Shown: one piece after another, positions 33,270 through 33,520 of the stretch
How positions within the stretch are numbered: the stretch's first letter is position 1
Layout of the letters: each line of letters opens with the position of its first letter
From: Bryobacterales bacterium
GTDB lineage: Bacteria > Acidobacteriota > Terriglobia > Bryobacterales > Bryobacteraceae
DNA length: 33,520 nt
Assembly: GCA_003170295.1 (NCBI GenBank)
Contig: PNAJ01000108.1
Span: 1,807-35,326, forward strand
Direction of reading: 5' to 3'
Translations under genes and position numbers: made by a program
Notes under the pieces: model-generated
The model's database searches: none
Told to the model about the DNA's origin: nothing
The model's input: only the letters and a program-made list of their open reading frames with translations

Positions 33270-33355
33270 GGACAGGTGGGTGAGTGGTTAAAGCCAACAG
33301 ACTGTAAATCTGTCACTCCTTGCGAGTTACGAAGGTTCGAATCCTTCCCTGTCCA
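33270..33355 (+). tRNA. tRNA-Tyr (anticodon GUA)
   Basis: Acceptor arms GGACAGG (33270-33276) and CCTGTCC pair fully, with A as discriminator and CCA encoded at 33356-33358. Anticodon GTA is at 33304-33306, in a loop closed by the CAGA/TCTG stem. A long variable arm (CTCCTTGCGAG) and T-arm GGTTCGAATCC are present. The long variable arm and GUA anticodon identify a bacterial tRNA-Tyr. Confidence 0.96.
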
Positions 33356-33381
33356 CCAGTTTTTGAGGTTTCGCAGGGACT

Positions 33382-33406
33382 CCGCTCCCTGTGGTCGCGG
33401 CTCGGT
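33382..33406. repeat. Short dispersed repeat, copy 2
   Basis: Second copy of the 25-base sequence at 12839-12863, here in the spacer between tRNA-Tyr and tRNA-Thr. It is followed by an imperfect stem (GGCTCGGTAGAGCC, 33399-33412). Confidence 0.45.
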
Positions 33407-33481
33407 AGAGCCGTGTGAAGAGCGAGTATGGCGCATGGCAGCGCCCAAGAGCGGGGGGTGTTGTTTGGCGTTTTTCAAAAG

Positions 33482-33520
33482 GCCGTTGTAGCTCAGTTGG
33501 TAGAGCACTTCCTTGGTAAG
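33482..33520 (+). tRNA. tRNA-Thr (anticodon GGU), cut by the window end
   Basis: The sequence has the acceptor start GCCGTTG, the D-arm GCTCAGTTGGTAGAGC and the anticodon stem CTTCC with loop TTGGTAA, giving anticodon GGT. The window ends inside the anticodon arm. A Tyr-(Gly)-Thr tRNA order commonly precedes tuf in bacteria. Confidence 0.88.

Overview
The window looks like a chromosomal segment of a soil Acidobacteriota, most likely the Solibacter/Bryobacter group (Bryobacterales). Four observations support this. Four large secreted proteins carry the TIGR03437 C-terminal module, which is strongly expanded in Solibacter. There is a TIGR03790 protein and a decayed TIGR03435 tail. Menaquinone is made by the futalosine route. 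Short paired-hairpin repeats are common. The DNA is GC-rich by eye and genes lie on both strands. No gene-free stretch exceeds about 300 bases.

Layout. 1-1.9 kb: the end of an unknown gene, then a leftward pair encoding an emfourin-like protease inhibitor and a protealysin-type M4 metalloprotease. 2-5.4 kb: a secreted glycine-zipper protein, a site-2 protease with CBS domains, a small membrane protein, a long inverted repeat and a DHH phosphoesterase. 5.4-8.5 kb: a TIGR03790 protein divergent from a LysR regulator, a tail-anchored small protein and a decaying VapBC module. 8.5-13 kb: a TIGR03437 protein, a PilZ protein, an RmlD-type reductase, then mqnP-like and mqnE menaquinone genes, followed by a TIGR03435 remnant. 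13-19 kb: a large PA-domain subtilase with a TIGR03437 tail, a PEP-CTERM-like protein, a lipoprotein/OmpA pair, a frameshifted DUF2007 gene, a paired-hairpin repeat and a membrane protein.

19-22.6 kb is one leftward run of four genes: a JAB-like/coiled-coil membrane protein, a kinase-aminotransferase fusion, hicB and hicA. 22.7-25.6 kb: a papain-family peptidase, a REP-associated transposase flanked by inverted REP-like hairpins, a small coiled-coil membrane protein and an O-methyltransferase. 25.7-33 kb: another TIGR03437 protein, the leftward pair mqnA-mqnC, a very large NHL-repeat protein built from two duplicated propellers plus TIGR03437, and a lone HicB-like gene. The window ends with tRNA-Tyr(GUA) and the first half of tRNA-Thr(GGU). 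That order often precedes a tuf/secE/nusG ribosomal cluster, so such a cluster may lie just outside.

Together the genes supply most of early futalosine menaquinone synthesis (MqnA, MqnE, MqnC and a prenyltransferase; MqnB and MqnD are not here). They also encode an unusually rich set of exported proteases and surface adhesin-like or propeller proteins. Several small genes (vapB, vapC, DUF2007, the TIGR03435 tail) are broken, and several REP-like families are present. This suggests ongoing small-scale decay and repeat insertion, although single-base assembly errors could explain some frameshifts.
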